From assembly GCA_029204225.1 (NCBI GenBank), contig CM055098.1:52348728-52412727 (forward strand): a stretch of DNA of 64,000 bases. Reading direction: 5' to 3'. The notes beneath the pieces are model-generated. The model was not told the DNA's origin. It did not search any database and saw nothing but the letters and a program-made list of their open reading frames with translations. Positions within the stretch are counted from its first letter, which is position 1, and each line of letters opens with the position of its first letter. The translations under genes were made by a program, and so were the position numbers. Below, one piece after another: positions 54,111-64,000 of this stretch. The DNA is from Diphasiastrum complanatum (Eukaryota; Streptophyta; Lycopodiopsida; Lycopodiales; Lycopodiaceae).

Positions 54111-55450
54111 CACCAAGGAGATCACAAAGAGAAAGATCCGAGCCTAGGAGGCTTACATATGGAGATAAAGGCAAGCAAGTGGAACTCAACTCCACTAATT
54201 GTGCTTATTTTGTTTCACATGAGGAGCCAAAGGATGTATATGATGCACTCAATTCAAAGGAATGGTTTCTAGCCATGAAGGAGGAATATGATGCTTTGAT
54301 TGCCAACAAGACATGGGAGCTTGTGGATCTTCCATCCAACAAGCACACCATTGGTTGCAAATGGGTTTTTTGAGTCAAATATAATCAAGATGGCACAATC
54401 AACAAGTACAAGACAAGGCTTTGTGCAAAGGGTTTTGCTCAAGTTTATGGACTTGATTATGAGGAGACTTTTGCTCCAGTTGCAAAGATGGTATCAATTA
54501 GAATCATAATTTCTATTGCATGTTTTTTCAAATGGCAAGTTTTTCAACTAGATGTCTCTAATGCATTTTTAAATGGATATCTAGAAGAAGAGATTTACAT
54601 GGATCAACCTATTGGATTCATCCAAAAAAAGAACAAAGTTTGCTTGCTCTTCAAAAGTCTATATGGACTAAAGCAAGCTCCAAGGTCATGGTATTCTCAA
54701 CTTAACACATGTTTTGATTCACTAGGATTTAATCTTAGTAACTATGATCCTTCCTTGTATGTCAAGTTTTATGATAAAGATATTGTCATCCTTCTTATTA
54801 TGTTGATGATATCATTCTAACAGGAAATTGTATCAATTAGAATCATAATTTCTATTGCATGTTTTTTCAAATGGCAAGTTTTTCAACTAGATGTCTCTAA
54901 TGCATTTTTAAATGGATATCTAGAAGAAGAGATTTACATGGATCAACCTATTGGATTCATCCAAAAAAAGAACAAAGTTTGCTTGCTCTTCAAAAGTCTA
55001 TATGGACTAAAGCAAGCTCCAAGGTCATGGTATTCTCAACTTAACACATGTTTTGATTCACTAGGATTTAATCTTAGTAACTATGATCCTTCCTTGTATG
55101 TCAAGTTTTATGATAAAGATATTGTCATCCTTCTTATTATGTTGATGATATCATTCTAACAGGAAATTGTATCAAGTTAGTTGAGGAAAGCAAAGTTGCA
55201 CTTGGAAAAGAATTCAAGATGCAAGATCTTGGAAAAATTCATTACATATTAGGATTAGAGATTGACTTTCATAATGAAAAAGCTTTTGTATGTCAATCCA
55301 AGTATGCTCTTTCAATGTTAAAAAAGTTCATTATGCTAGACTATAAGAGTATTAAAACTCCTATGGAGCAAATTCTAAAAGACCCTAACAAAGATAATGA
55401 AAGATCCTTTGTAGACATCACTCTTTTTAGGAGTCTTATAGACTCTTAAT
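54111..55450 (+). pseudogene. copia-H reverse transcriptase with a 339-bp duplication
   Basis: RT: SEPRRLTYGDKGKQVEL, IGCKWVF with a stop after it (TTTTTTGA, about 54373), YEETFAPVAKM, then the palm block twice: LDVSNAFLNG, YGLKQAPRSWYSQL, YDPSLYVKFYDKDIVILLI. In both units a one-base loss in TTATTATGTTGATGAT breaks YVDD into another frame, so the lesion is older than the duplication. After the second unit: DLGKIHYILGLEI, TPMEQILKDPNKDNERSFVD, stop at 55449. Confidence 0.9.
54491..55168 (+). repeat. Exact 339-bp tandem duplication in RT
   Basis: Units 54491-54829 and 54830-55168, identical by eye. GTATCAA is present at the start of each unit and again at 55169, so the duplication could arise at a 7-bp microhomology. 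339 is 113 codons, so the frame is kept across the junction. Confidence 0.95.
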
Positions 55451-56119
55451 TTGGCTCACTATAACTAGGCCTGATTTAAGTTTTAGTATTCATAAGTTGA
55501 GCCAAGCTATGCAAAATCCTACTATTCATCATTGGAAAATGGCCAAAAGAGTACTTAGATACATATCTTCAACTTATGATTATAGTTTGTTATATAAAAG
55601 TGAAGATCTTTCTATAGTTGGCTATTCTGACTCGGATTTTGCAAGTGATAAAGCAGATCGGAAATCTACAAATGCATATGTCATATATCTTGGAGGAAAC
55701 TTGATATCTTGGCTTTCCAAAAAGCAAGATACTATATCACTCTCATCTTGTGAATCTGAGTATAAGGCACTCACTACTACAACAAAAGAAGTGCTTTGGA
55801 TCAAGAGGTTGCTAGTGGAGCTAAAGATAATCATAGAAGATGATCTACCTATGATCATGTGTGACAATATTTCAGCACAAGCTCTTGCCAACAATCCGAT
55901 ATTTTATGCAAGGAGCAAACACATCGAGGTTGCACATCTCTTCGTGAAAGAGAAGCTCATTGGAGGGTAAATCTACTTGGAGCACATCGACACATCATCT
56001 TGTATTGCAAATTTGCTCACCAAATCTTTGAGCATTTATTCCTTCATCAAGCATAGAGCCAAATCTTGGAATAATACCAAGATCCATGTTCAAGCCAACA
56101 TAGATTGTCTTCAGGAGGA
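55451..56119 (+). pseudogene. copia-H RNase H and polypurine tract
   Basis: HHWKMAKRVLRYIS, YSDSDFASDKADRKSTNA, WLSKKQDTISLSSCESEYKA and CDNISAQALANN to KEKLIGG, a stop at 55968-55970, then LEHIDTSSCIANLLTKSLSI. The polypurine tract AGGAGGAG is at about 56113-56120 before the LTR. Confidence 0.9.
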
Positions 56120-56120
56120 G

Positions 56121-56896
56121 TATTGAAAATGAAAAATCATCTATCTTGACTTTAGGCTTGCTACAAACTTTTTCTATGCAGGTATGTTGTTTGGAAATGT
56201 AAATGCCAAATTTGGCCTAGAAGGAACTCAAGCTATATGGGTTTCTCAAGTCTAGTTGGTAGTATACAACTTGCATATAGATTGTAGACTTAGAAATGTC
56301 ATTAATACGCTTGTAGAAACTCGTGGCATATCACATGCAGTTGTTGTAACTGATCCATAGTGACATGCAAGGCATGCACAAAGTGAAATGGACACGTGCA
56401 TGATGATTTGTACAATTCTAGATAGAAAAATGACACTTGGTAAAAGTAGGTAGAAATGCATGCATGAGATGTGAAAAATGTCATTTGGACTCTAGTTTTC
56501 ACTTTAGATGTGAATGAAAGGTGGATGGATGTGGTTCTACCTTGAGCTACCTCAAACTCCATAAATATGTGTAGCTATTCTCATAATCTTTGATGAAGAA
56601 CCAAGCTTTGAAGCTATTCCATGCCATTTTGGATCTACACCATCATCTGCTTGAATATCTCTCTCTCTCTTTCTCTCTCTAACTCATGTGGAGGCTTATA
56701 CTCATACACTAAATTCTTGTACTTTTGCTCTCTTGTAATCAAAGCTATCATTCTTTGATTCATAGCATGCCAGATTGTGGTTAAGCCATTAAATTCTGTA
56801 TTGGATCTTGCTATTCAATCTAGAATCAGTTTTTTGTGCTAATCATAAAGCTCAATAAGATCATTCACATTTGAGGATCATTCCCACACGTGTGAA
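56121..56896 (+). repeat. 3' LTR of copia-H
   Basis: Starts TATTGAAAATGAAAAATCATC after the polypurine tract, a relative of TGTGAAGAATTGAAAAAGATTATC in copia-A, with the first bases changed. Contains TCTCTCTCTCTTTCTCTCTC (about 56657) and ends around CCCACACGTGTGAACTTGC; the terminal CA is not preserved, so the end is approximate. Confidence 0.7.
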
Positions 56897-56914
56897 CTTG
56901 CTGAAAATTTTGTC

Positions 56915-57190
56915 AAAACCGAGTCCTCCTATTCATATCTCAAACAAGTCCTCCTGTCCCATTTGGACCGAGCCGAGCATTCAATCATGTCTGAACCGAG
57001 TCCTCATGTTCAGATCTCAACCTAGTCCTCCTGCCCCACCTGGATCGAGCCGAGCATTCAATCACATCTAAACTGAGTCCTCCTGTTTAGATATCAACTG
57101 AGTCCTCATGTTTAGATCTCAACCGAGTACTTGAGCCACACCTCGACTCAGCTGATTCCATCAGTCCAAACTTGACCCAGCCGAGTTCAT
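56915..57190. repeat. Degenerate minisatellite (ACCGAGTCCTCCTGTTCAGATCTCA-like)
   Basis: About ten imperfect units of 25-35 bp with words GAGTCCTC, AGATCTCAAC and GAGCCGAGCATTCAATCA, running from the LTR end to about 57190. Confidence 0.85.
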
Positions 57191-57496
57191 TAGTCCAAAC
57201 TCGCATGATAGTTAGGTTGCTTAGCTAAGATGGTAAATGATAAATATCTCAACTTGAATGCAATATTATCACCATTGTGGTATGTCGAAGATATACATAT
57301 CTCGTCACAATGTCACACATAATCTTGATACTAGATAAGCCCTTAATCTATATGCCTACAATGGTAACTTTTTTTAATTGCAAATGTGAGGTAGGAGAGA
57401 TGTCACTTAAATGGATAATGATGGACATACAAAATTATTTTCTGAGATGACAATGTTTGCTTCGTAGAAAAGCATCAAGAGGATGGGTAGAAGAGC
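57191..57496. other. Spacer, nothing recognised
   Basis: No motif or repeat match seen on either strand. Confidence 0.5.
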
Positions 57497-57846
57497 TAAA
57501 TTTGACTTCCTTCTTGAAGTTAGGTGGATTTCCAGCATGTAATAAGGAAGTTAACTCACTCTCCTTGACCTAAAATGAAACCCTAGTCTATTTCCTAGAG
57601 TTATGCTTGGTAGGTAGCTAGTTGGTCAAATTTTTACCTTAAACTTAGGTGTAGGTCCTATAAAGTAGGGATGACCACCAAATAGACATGACCAACTCTC
57701 TTGACTTGACTTAACCTACATTAGGATGGGTTTCCCATGTGGCATCATGGCCTCACATGTGTGGGACCCACTTGTGTACACAATTTACACTATTCTACAT
57801 GGTTTTTGATCAAGCTAGATTTGCCAATTTTTGGCAATTCTTCACA
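57497..57846 (-). repeat. Truncated 3' LTR of copia-D
   Basis: Matches 61361-61710 nearly base for base, starting TGTGAAGAATTGCC at 57846. Lost beyond about 57497. Confidence 0.92.
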
Positions 57847-58112
57847 CTCCTCAAATTTAGCTTGATCTATTTACAACTCTCTTGATAGATCAATGAAATC
57901 TTTTAGAAGTGTCTAAAAAATCCAGCTACAAAGAAGGAACTTTTGAGACTCCAATTGAGAATGATGTCCATGAAGGATCTTTCACCACCTCTTAGAGGCT
58001 CCCTTACAAGATGTTCCATAAATGTGTCTATATACATGTAGCACACTTCAAAACTAAACATCATGCCAAGCCATGGATTTCAAGGCATTTTGTGCACTTG
58101 AAGATACATCAA

Positions 58113-60210
58113 TTAAAATATTAAGTGCATAAATAATGTGCCAAAGACAACTTGCCTTGCTTGATCCATATGATTGAGCCTTGATGGCTCTATCTTGATA
58201 CTCAAGATTCTTCTTGGAGTCCTCGGGTCTTGAGCTTGCTCCTCCACTTGACTTGACTCCAAAACATCAATGAATTGAACAATGTGTTGCTCCAAAGGTG
58301 CTTCTTCAAGTTTACAAATCTTCCACTCTTGAAAGATCACATTTCCACCATTGACAAATTCTTTGGTTGAAAACAAGTAGATTCTACAATCTCTACTTGA
58401 AGAGCAAAACACTATCATTATTCCTATCATTGAAATAGGATAATCTTTGGTCCTTACATTGGAATGATCATGCTCAAAGCATGTGGACCCAAAGATTTCC
58501 AATACAAATGATGTTTCATCTTTTTATGACACTATTCAAACTATTACAAAAATAGTTATCCAATGAAATTGCTTTATCAACAACAAATGTAGATTTCAAA
58601 GCATCCCATTTCATTGTCTTGTCATACAAAGTAATAAACACCATGAATCTTAAAGGTAAGAAACAAGTCACCTCATGTCTACTAATACTTTCCAAAAAGT
58701 ATTCAAAGATAGTAGACTCTCCAATGCTCACCACCCTTGCAAGATGCACACTTGAATGGACAATTTGCATGCAATTTGATGACTTGGACATTGTCATTAA
58801 GGACTCCCTTGGAACTCTCATGCTTTGAGGATGATCCTCAAGGTCTTCCTCCTTTTGATGCTCCTCCTCAATGCAAGCAAAATCACACTTTGCCAAGATC
58901 TCCTCTTGAGTGATCTCCTCCTTTGCCAAGCTCATTCTTTCAAAAGAAACACTAGCTTCCAACTTAAACAATCTTCCATGTTTAAATCCCTTTGCAATGC
59001 AAACATCATTCTTCAAGATGAAGCAAACACCATGCTTAAAGTGGACATCCAAACCACTTTCTAAGAGTAGACCAACACTAAGCATATTCTTGGTGATTGA
59101 TGGTACATAAAGGACATTTTCTAGATCCATGCATTTTGAGGTTTCTAGATACAAAGAGATGGTGCCAACACCATCTATCCTACACTCTTCATCATTTGCA
59201 GTAAAGACAAACTTTTTAGCATCATTGAAAGAGTGTAAGGTTGAGAAAAAGTCCTTTTCACAAGACATGTGGGAGCTAGCCCCACTGTCGATCCACCAAT
59301 TGTCTCTTGAATTGCTATTGCTTGTTGGTGAGGATGTAGATGTCATCAAGAATACATCTACTTCATCCTCCTCCTCCTCCTTTGCAAGGTTTCCTTGTTT
59401 GTCCTCCTCCACTTGTGCTCTTAGCCTCTTGTAGCATTCAGATGCATAATGCCCCTTCTTTCCACAAAAGAAGCATTTTTGCTTTGACTTGTCCTTTGAG
59501 CTTGATGCATCATCCTCTTCTTTGGCCTCCTTTGGATGCTTCTTCTTTCCATTGGTCTTCTTTTTGCCCTTGAATGAGAAATTGGCTTTCTCATCACCAT
59601 CCTGCAATGACAAGGAACTCATCCTAGATTTTGCATGGAGCATCCTACACTCTTCAGCCACTAATACACTGTGAAGTTTTTCTATAGTTGGCAAAGTGTC
59701 TTGGATGGCAAAACTTTGGACCAAATTTGCAAAGTCATCTCCTAGACCATTAAGGACAATTTGTACAAGCTCTCCATCATGAATCTTCTCTCCAATGGAA
59801 GCCAACTCCCTATTTAGAGACTTGATTTTGAGTACATAATCTTGTGCACTCTCCTCACTTCTCCTCATGCTTTGCAAAATTTGATTTCTAAGCATAAGAA
59901 CTCTAGAAGTGTTGCTAGACTCATAGATTGATTTTAAAGACTCCCAAGCCTCTTTAGCATTAGTACAAGCTGATACTTCTCTCAACAAATCATTGCTCAC
60001 ATTCATCTTCACACAATGAAGTGCAAGCCTAGATCTCTTCTTGTATCTAGCTAACTCCTGTGCACCTAGAGGTTCATCTTCATCTTCAATCAAGAACTCA
60101 TAAAGGTCTTGGAGCACCAAGAGTGACTCCATTCTAACCTTCCAAATAGCATAATTTGTAGAATTCAACCTCTCACTAGTTTCTAGAAGGTATGCTCCAG
60201 CAGATCCCAT
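58113..60210 (-). pseudogene. copia-D Gag-protease-degenerate integrase polyprotein (copy 2)
   Basis: ATG at 60210 (MGSAGAYLLETSERLNSTN). Domains in order as in copy 1: Gag, CFFCGKKGHYASEC, protease WWIDSGASSHMS (intact), acidic linker ITQEEILAKCDFACIEEE replacing the HHCC finger, IVHSSVHLARVVSIG, FLESISRHEV, VFITLYDKTMKWD, LDNYFCNSLNSVI. A T5 run (copy 1 has T4) near 58518 shifts the frame; the rest, HDHSNVRTKDYPISMIGI and FVNGGNVIFQEW to SIKIEPSRLNHM, is in the next frame to 58113. Apart from this shift it is open, about 700 codons in total. Both copies lack the integrase catalytic residues. Confidence 0.88.
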
Positions 60211-60240
60211 CTTACTAGTGACTTCTACAAACAAGAAATA

Positions 60241-60545
60241 GATTTGATTGACTTAAACTCACAAAGGTCTCACATTTGCAGTGTTTAACTCAAATTTGAT
60301 TTCTAATCCAACAAATGGACTTATAATCATAGTTCTATCACTCCCTCACAAAGCTGGAATGAAGATAAGATGAAGTGAAAACTACTTTCAAACAAATCTT
60401 GCCAAGAAATGGATTTGATTGTCTCTAGAAACTCACTAAGGTCTCTCTCTTGTAGTTTTTCACTCAAATTAGATTTCTAATCAAATGGACTTATAATCTC
60501 AGTTCTGGCACTCCCTCACAAAGTTGGAATGAAGATAAGATGATG
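60241..60545 (-). repeat. Imperfect tandem duplication in the copia-D leader
   Basis: Two units of about 171 bp beginning at 60241 and 60412 (GATTTGATTG...GGAATGAAGATAAGATGA). Copy 1 has only one, cut short. Confidence 0.85.
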
Positions 60546-60996
60546 GGAAATCTACTTAAATCAAATCTTGCCAATTTTGGCTATTTTTGGACAAAAAAAT
60601 GGCTTAATCTCTTTCTTACTTCTTGGTGTACTTTCAAGACCTGTTTTTAACCTTAATAGGACTTGATCTCAGCCTAGATTAATTAGATTCCATGAAACAA
60701 ATTCAAATCTAATCAATGGCAAATAATCTTGGTAGATTATCCTAGGATCTCCACCAAAAATTACACCAACAGCTCACAAATTGAATTTTTTTGGATCAAA
60801 TGAATACCATGCATTAAATGTAGGTTCAAATGTGCCCACACATGTGGACAGTACGGAGTTGGACCCCTACCAAGTTTGGGATCAAATCTTCTCACCAAAA
60901 TCAAGATTCTAGCTTGCCCTCTCAATACTAGCTTTTAGCACCAAAACTTGCTAAAAATGGATTTGCATTAGATCAATGGCTTATGCTCTTGTACTT

Positions 60997-61710
60997 GGCT
61001 CTGATATCATGTGAAAGTACTGTACTTTAGGACCATAAATGGATCTACAAAAGATCCACAAGAGTTATTGGATGCTTGCTTAACAATCTATCAAAAAACT
61101 AGACACAAAAAAGTTGATCTAGATTGGCAATTTGACAAACAACAAGCATTAACAATCAAAAGCATTGATAAAAATTAAAAATTGAGCCCACACGTGTGTA
61201 CTACAGGCTGTAGTACGGCCTTCAACCTGAGAAACAAGTAGAAATTGATTTGGTTTCATTTGGATCACAAAAACTCAATGTACATAGTGAACTAGCTTGA
61301 GATTGCCAATGAGCTCCAAAAATTTTCTTTCTTCTCACTATGGAGAGAGGGAATACATAGCAAATTCGACTTCCTTCTTGAAGTTAGGTGGATTTCCAGC
61401 ATGTAATAAGGAATTTAACTCACTCTCCTTGACCTAAAATGAAACCCTAGTCTATTTCCTAGAGTTATGCTTGGTAGGTAGCTAGTTGGTCAAATTTTCA
61501 CCTTAAACTTAGGTGTAGGTCCTATAAAGTAGGGATGACCACCAAATAGACATGACCAACTCTCTTGACTTGACCTAAATTACATTAGGATGGGTTTCCC
61601 ATGTGGCATCATGGCCTCACATGTGTGGGACCCACTTGTGTACACAATTTACACTATTCTACATGGTTTTTGATCAAGCTAGATTTGCCAATTTTTGGCA
61701 ATTCTTCACA
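60997..61710 (-). repeat. 5' LTR of copia-D (61010-61710) with altered primer site (60997-61009)
   Basis: 701 bp, minus-strand TGTGAAGAATTGCCAAAAATTGG...TACTTTCACA. Begins with an inverted repeat GCCAAAAATTGGC. Contains CACACGTGTG next to a second palindrome, GTACTACAG-G-CTGTAGTAC (about 61199-61217). The primer site has GG->GA (TGATATCAGAGCC). Confidence 0.92.
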
Positions 61711-61927
61711 CAGACAAGATAGATATAAGCATGGAAAGCCTCGACATTGCTAAAATGACCACCTAGTACTAGCAAGCCCATCAGTTCTTGACCCAAATCG
61801 AGTTCCAGATCTCTGTTCTATTTGGCTATTAGAGTCTCTTTGTCTTACGTATAGCTTATGCCTCTTGCAACCCAACAGACAAGTCTTTTCGGTTCATCAC
61901 ACCTCCAAACAGGAGCCATTTTTACAA

Positions 61928-61970
<43 letters not shown>
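61711..61970. repeat. Spacer with (CT)n microsatellite
   Basis: No gene seen in 61711-61930; (CT)n at about 61930-61974. Confidence 0.8.
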
Positions 61971-61975
<5 letters not shown>

Positions 61976-62902
61976 GCTGACATCCATACCTTTAACTTCC
62001 CTCAAGGACCGAATGCAGTCACGAGAACATTACAGAAGATTTAATTCATTGCTTACTTTGAGTATATCAATCATTTCATGGAAAAGTGGAAGAACAAGGA
62101 TGGATATCAAGTCGAGGCAATCAATGACAAGCCTCTAGCATGTGCTAATCTGACCAAGTACACACAACGCTACAAGTCCAAGATTCTCAGAATACCGATG
62201 TCCCTATTTCACGTGATGGCAGATTCACGACTGCATGGACAGAACTTGTATGCCTAGGCCCAGTTTGGGAACAAGCAGCCCTCCACCTTACTGGGCTACC
62301 TTGTGACGAACCTTACACTGCAACAGGTGAGCAACAGACAGAAGATGTGAGAAATGATACAGCTAGTTGATAAAGCTTGGAACATCAAAAGTCCAAACAT
62401 TCAGGTTGCAGAAAAAGAGCCCTATCTCCACAAGCACCACCACCAAAGAGGACAAACACAAAACATACATTGGAATACTGAAGCAAATTTGAGAGGTATA
62501 CCGATGCTCACATTGGTATTTACAACAGGATACGGCTCTTGCAGTTCTTCTACTCAACATGACAATGACACAACCAAGTCCCAACTTCCAGAAACACATC
62601 AAATGAGGGCAAGAAACAAGATGAAGGCCAAGAGGCCTTCTCCAGATGGCACGGAGATGGATGAGATAGAATCAAACAGTGACAAACTCCAAAGAAATCC
62701 ACGGTCCATGAGACAAGCCACACAATCTCAACAAACATCCTCTGTCTCGACGGATTCACAAGCTGAAAGCTCCACATCAGACTTAGCTTCCAAACAATAT
62801 TTGCCACCACATAATGGAGCAGATGGTGCTAATGGAGCAGACGGAGCAGACGGAACTGATGATGCTACTACATCAATAGCTGCAGCCACAACCATAGATT
62901 AA
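61976..62902 (+). pseudogene. Unrecognised gag-like or transposon frame with three in-frame stops
   Basis: One plus-strand frame: ADIHTFNFPQGPNAVTRTLQ, TAA (about 62042), FEYINHFMEKWKNKDGYQVE, LTKYTQRYKSKILRIPMSLF, TAG (about 62256), QPSTLLGYLVTNLTLQQV, TGA (62348-62350), then 182 open codons to 62902 with a basic stretch (MRARNKMKAKRPSP), Ser/Gln-rich sequence and a GADGANGADGADGTDD repeat. No zinc knuckle, protease or polymerase motif. It could be ORF1/Gag of an unnamed element or a host pseudogene. Uninterrupted sense around the stops favours a decayed gene. Confidence 0.4.
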
Positions 62903-63074
62903 CAAGTTGCTCAGACAAATTATGTGACTCCGATCCTAGTTAACATGCCAACGGCACCAGTTTTGGGAGGGGAGGGAGATGGGAATACCATTCCCAAGGA
63001 AATAGTAGTAGGCCCAACAAGAGCAGGCCCAACATGTCCATATCATCACAGACACATTCTCATACCTTGATGTT

Positions 63075-63830
63075 ATGAACCTGATTGAGATAGAAGACGA
63101 CGTTGATGATGAAAAGGCAGATCAGTTGGGGAGAAGTCACAAATCCCACCAGCTAACATCACCACATCCACCCAACCGATTGACCCATCCATCACTCCCG
63201 CATCCACCACCACCACTAATATCATTCCTCCATTCTCACCATTACCACCCTCACGTTCCTATCAATCATTATTCTTTGGACTAGTGCCACCTCATCACAC
63301 CCCTGACAGATACCCAAGTCTTTCTAACCCTGAACAGCTCTCAAAGACAACCAAGCGTTCCATGATAAGCCTATCCAAGACCAGCTACCACGTACACTGG
63401 TTGGTGAGCCAACAAAAGGAATTGAAAAACAAGGTCAAACAACAAGACCAAACCATAGCAGAGCAGCAAAAACAGACCAAAGAAAACGAAATGTCCCTCC
63501 AATGAAACCCGAGGATATCCAGATCCAGGCCCCTCAAGCCTTGACAATAAGGATGGAAAAATATATCAGGCTGATTCAAGAGAGGGAGTAGACAAGAAGA
63601 ACTTTGAATATGTTGCGGCAAAACAAGCGAAGGTCATTCTCGAGTCTCGGTGTGCAAGGCCCAAGCGAGAATTTCTGATTAGAAGCCCAGGGACAATGAC
63701 GAAGATAACGGAACAACCGAATATGACGAACACACTCACCAATTGGTGGGCGACAGCTCGGGATCGGATGACAAAGATCGAAGCTGTCTCTGGGAGTCTA
63801 TAAAACTTCATATTTTTTTGCATTTGATTT
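63075..63830 (+). pseudogene. Downstream fragments of the same unrecognised frame
   Basis: MNLIEIEDDVDDEKADQLGR, then a His/Pro-rich part (to 63283), then from about 63340 SKTTKRSMISLSKTSYHVHW and a coiled-coil KELKNKVKQQDQTIAEQQKQ to TGA at 63505. Frames then alternate (EDIQIQAPQALTIRMEKYIR; later NWWATARDRMTKIEAVSGSL to TAA about 63800). Reads as one protein with frameshifts. Family unknown. Confidence 0.35.
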
Positions 63831-64000
63831 CTCCCAAACATTCATCCCCACATATCTCGTTCCCCCACATCACCCTCTCATCCCCCTCTAAGTCGACTTC
63901 AAAGACCGCACCAAGGGCCTCCCGAGATGTACAAAGCCCGACGAGATGAGTTCATAAAACACCGGATCAAACTCCACTTGACCTTCCTAAAACTAACATT
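63831..64000. other. Window end, nothing recognised
   Basis: Ser/Pro-coding-like sequence without motif. Confidence 0.4.

Larger units (their letters stand above)
57497..61710 (-). mobile_element. copia-D retrotransposon, RT-less (copy 2)
   Basis: Minus strand: 5' LTR (61710-61010), primer site with one change (TGATATCAGAGCC, 61009-60997), leader (60996-60211), Gag-protease-degenerate integrase frame, short tail with a remnant of the RT/RNase H connection (GGERSFMDI), polypurine AAATTTGAGGAG (57847-57858), and a 3' LTR cut to its first 350 bp (57846-57497). RT and RNase H are otherwise gone. No TSD because the lower end is truncated. Copy 1 shares the same coding structure. Confidence 0.9.

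Overview
This window looks like nuclear DNA from a land plant with a large, repeat-dense genome. The reasons: nearly every coding trace is a Ty1/copia, Ty3/gypsy or hAT mobile element; the copia elements carry the plant-type primer site TGGTATCAGAGCC, complementary to initiator tRNA-Met; LTRs run TG...CA with 5-bp target-site duplications (TSDs); several hosts of stops look like CAG->TAG methylation decay; and the background is AT-rich with long (GA)n tracts. I cannot name the species. No complete, confidently functional host gene is visible.

Layout. 1-3753: rearranged minus-strand copia-A pieces. 3754-8780: a possible host promoter with a TATA box, split by a deleted copia-A element (4515-8218, TSD CAGAT). 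8781-15570: a related LTR and leader, (GA)n tracts, two minus-strand LTRs of one type (copia-F) and a decayed gag-like gene with odd zinc knuckles. 15600-20040: copia pre-integrase piece, decayed gypsy element, copia integrase/RT piece. 20041-26083: minus-strand chimera, in which one LTR (copia-E) serves both an RT-only element and a copia-D gag/protease body. 26084-27725: copia-A RT/RNase H tail with 3' LTR, then the end of another copia. 27998-30582: a multi-exon, transposase-like pseudogene of a superfamily I cannot name. 30860-40040: mostly unassigned AT-rich DNA with one decayed integrase and one GC-rich promoter-like island. 40062-41815: copia integrase split by a solo LTR (TSD CTATG). 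41820-53402: a small copia remnant opened by an 11.2-kb insertion flanked by a 9-bp direct repeat; inside, two halves of a hAT transposase gene lie in inside-out order around minisatellites and a 7.4-kb composite copia-E element (43472-50860, TSD CCCCA). 53537-56896: copia element with an exact 339-bp duplication in RT. 57497-61710: second copia-D element. 61711-64000: an unrecognised, broken gag-like or transposon-like reading frame.

The most notable items are the composite copia-E element, which has two internal bodies between one LTR pair that together hold all five domains, including an open 833-codon Gag-RT fusion; the copia-D family, which keeps a long open frame although its integrase catalytic site and RT are gone in both copies; the inside-out hAT insertion; the spliced transposase-like pseudogene; and a CACACGTGTG palindrome shared by LTRs of otherwise different families. 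All domain calls are from reading motifs by eye, with no database search.
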